Below, piece by piece: positions 11,915 through 12,637 of a stretch of 12,637 nt of DNA. The notes beneath the pieces are model-generated. The model was given only the letters and a program-made list of their open reading frames with translations, was not told the origin of the DNA and did not search any database. Source of the DNA: an uncultured Solirubrobacteraceae bacterium (lineage in GTDB: Bacteria; Actinomycetota; Thermoleophilia; Solirubrobacterales; Solirubrobacteraceae). Every line of letters starts with the position of its first letter. The first letter of the stretch is position 1. Both the position numbers and the translations under genes were made by a program. The DNA is taken from contig CATPBV010000029.1 of assembly GCA_955652345.1 (NCBI GenBank), forward strand, positions 1-12,637, given 5' to 3'.

Positions 11915-12349
11915 ATGAAGACCTACGTCGCAACACCCGCGGACAGGGAGCGCAACTGGCTCCTCGTCGATGCTGCCGGCCAAACGCTCGGCAGGCTCGC
12001 GACCCAGATCGCGGACGCCCTGCGCGGCAAGCGAAAGCCGACCTACACCCCGCACGTCGACACCGGCGACTTCGTCATCGTCGTCAACGCGGAGAAGATC
12101 ACGGTCACCGGCAACAAGCGCTCGGACAAGCGCTACTACCGCCATTCCGGCTACCCCGGCGGGTTGCGGTCGCGGACGTTTGCGGAGATGCTCGAGCGCC
12201 GCCCCGAGGAGATCATCCGGCTCGCGGTCAAGGGCATGATGCCGCGGAACCGGTTGGCGCGTAAGCAGCTGACCAAACTGAAGGTGTACGCCGGGCCTGA
12301 GCACCCGCACGCCGCACAGCAGCCTCAACCAATGGAGATCGAGCAGTGA
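11915..12349 (+). CDS. rplM: 50S ribosomal protein L13
   Basis: L13 is a primary-binding protein of the large ribosomal subunit. The 144-residue product matches the family throughout: MKTYVATPADRERNWLLVDA, GQTLGRLATQIADALRGK, KPTYTPHVDTGDFVIVVNA, EKITVTGNK, KRYYRHSGYPGGLR, and the signature region VKGMMPRNRLARKQLTKLKVYAGPEHPH near the C-terminus. Length is within the usual 142-150. ATG 11915 is chosen because MKTY is the standard start, although the frame is open upstream and no ribosome binding site is visible. Its TGA overlaps a GTG start for the next gene (GTGA), matching the near-universal rplM-rpsI pair. The C-terminal AAQQPQPMEIEQ tail is slightly longer than in many homologues. Confidence 0.97.
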   Translation: MKTYVATPADRERNWLLVDAAGQTLGRLATQIADALRGKRKPTYTPHVDTGDFVIVVNAEKITVTGNKRSDKRYYRHSGYPGGLRSRTFAEMLERRPEEIIRLAVKGMMPRNRLARKQLTKLKVYAGPEHPHAAQQPQPMEIEQ

Positions 12350-12637
12350 GCGACCAGCGCGACGACGAGCCGCGGGAGGAGCCCGCCCCCCAGGAGCAGC
12401 AGGCGCCGGAGGAGGAGCAGCCCGCTGCCGAGGCCAGCGGCGAGGACGCGCCGACCGGCGACGCCGCGGTAGAGGCGCAGGTCCAGCCCGCTGGGGAGGC
12501 TGCGGCCCCCGCCGAGGAACCCGCGGCGGAGGCCGAGACTCCCGAAGAGCCACCGGCGGAGGCCGAGGCTCCCGAGGAGGCCGCAGGCGAGGCCGAGGCG
12601 CCCGAGGAGGCCGCAGGGGAGGCCGAGACTCCGGAAC
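12346..12637 (+). CDS. rpsI: Acidic N-terminal region of a protein, probably 30S ribosomal protein S9 (truncated by window edge)
   Basis: A GTG at 12346 overlaps the rplM stop (GTGA), with GGAG at 12334-12337 ahead of it. The frame is open for 97 codons to the edge. Everything visible is a low-complexity Glu/Ala/Pro segment (SDQRDDEPREEPAPQEQQAPEEEQ onward), ending in decapeptide repeats. None of the conserved S9 core (about 130 residues in bacteria) is reached, so the name rests on position: rpsI follows rplM in nearly all bacteria, and actinobacterial S9 proteins often carry acidic N-terminal extensions. The extension is at least 97 residues here. It is likely disordered and strongly negative, opposite to the basic ribosomal core. 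If S9 does not follow, this would be an unrelated acidic protein. Confidence 0.7.
   Translation, partial: MSDQRDDEPREEPAPQEQQAPEEEQPAAEASGEDAPTGDAAVEAQVQPAGEAAAPAEEPAAEAETPEEPPAEAEAPEEAAGEAEAPEEAAGEAETPE
12526..12637 (+). repeat. Tandem 30-base repeat encoding an acidic decapeptide
   Basis: In the frame of the gene after rplM, units at 12526-12555, 12556-12585, 12586-12615 and a partial at 12616-12637 read AEAETPEEPP, AEAEAPEEAA, GEAEAPEEAA and GEAETPE. Units two and three are nearly identical at the DNA level, which indicates recent duplication. The array continues past the window edge or stops just beyond it. Confidence 0.85.

Overview
The window is strongly GC-rich, with genes biased to G or C at the third codon position. 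It looks like a chromosomal housekeeping segment from a high-GC Actinomycetota. A Thermoleophilia/Solirubrobacterales-like lineage is my best guess. The grounds are the GuaB3-type IMP dehydrogenase relative next to guaA, frequent GTG/TTG starts, several starts placed just downstream of a TANNNT -10-like hexamer, and an acidic extension on the gene after rplM. The lineage is inferred, not proven. I see no CRISPR array, transposase, phage gene, tRNA or rRNA.

Layout. 1-1271 (minus): the N-terminal part of a small membrane protein that runs off the left edge, preceded by an exported TolB-like beta-propeller protein. 1401-3735 (plus): a compact cluster of rph (RNase PH), rdgB/HAM1 (non-canonical purine NTP pyrophosphatase) and a zinc-type CDF transporter. 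3745-3885 (minus): a 46-residue two-helix membrane protein convergent with the transporter. 4185-4457: an HU DNA-binding protein with a strong Shine-Dalgarno. 4573-5496: pyrF (OMP decarboxylase, subfamily 2). 5593-8100: a LysM protein, a D,D-carboxypeptidase and a PfkB sugar kinase, the last two overlapping by ATGA. 8101-8434: a gene-free interval with three copies of a GTCATGCACA-core repeat, two of them forming a perfect 17-bp inverted repeat. 8435-11285: guaB3 overlapping guaA. 11311-11766 (minus): a Nudix hydrolase. 11915-12637: rplM, then the acidic, repeat-containing start of the next gene, inferred to be rpsI.

How the genes work together. Nucleotide metabolism dominates: rdgB cleans inosine/xanthosine triphosphates from the pool, guaB3/guaA make GMP, pyrF makes UMP, rph trims tRNA 3' ends, and the Nudix protein may be another nucleotide-pool hydrolase. 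A second theme is the cell envelope (LysM protein, D,D-carboxypeptidase, beta-propeller, membrane proteins).

I do not see a complete novel system. The best leads are the repeat/inverted-repeat region upstream of guaB3, the hairpin directly before rplM where a ribosome binding site would normally be, the acidic decapeptide repeats at the right edge, and two short membrane-protein genes that are easy to miss because of their length or non-ATG start.
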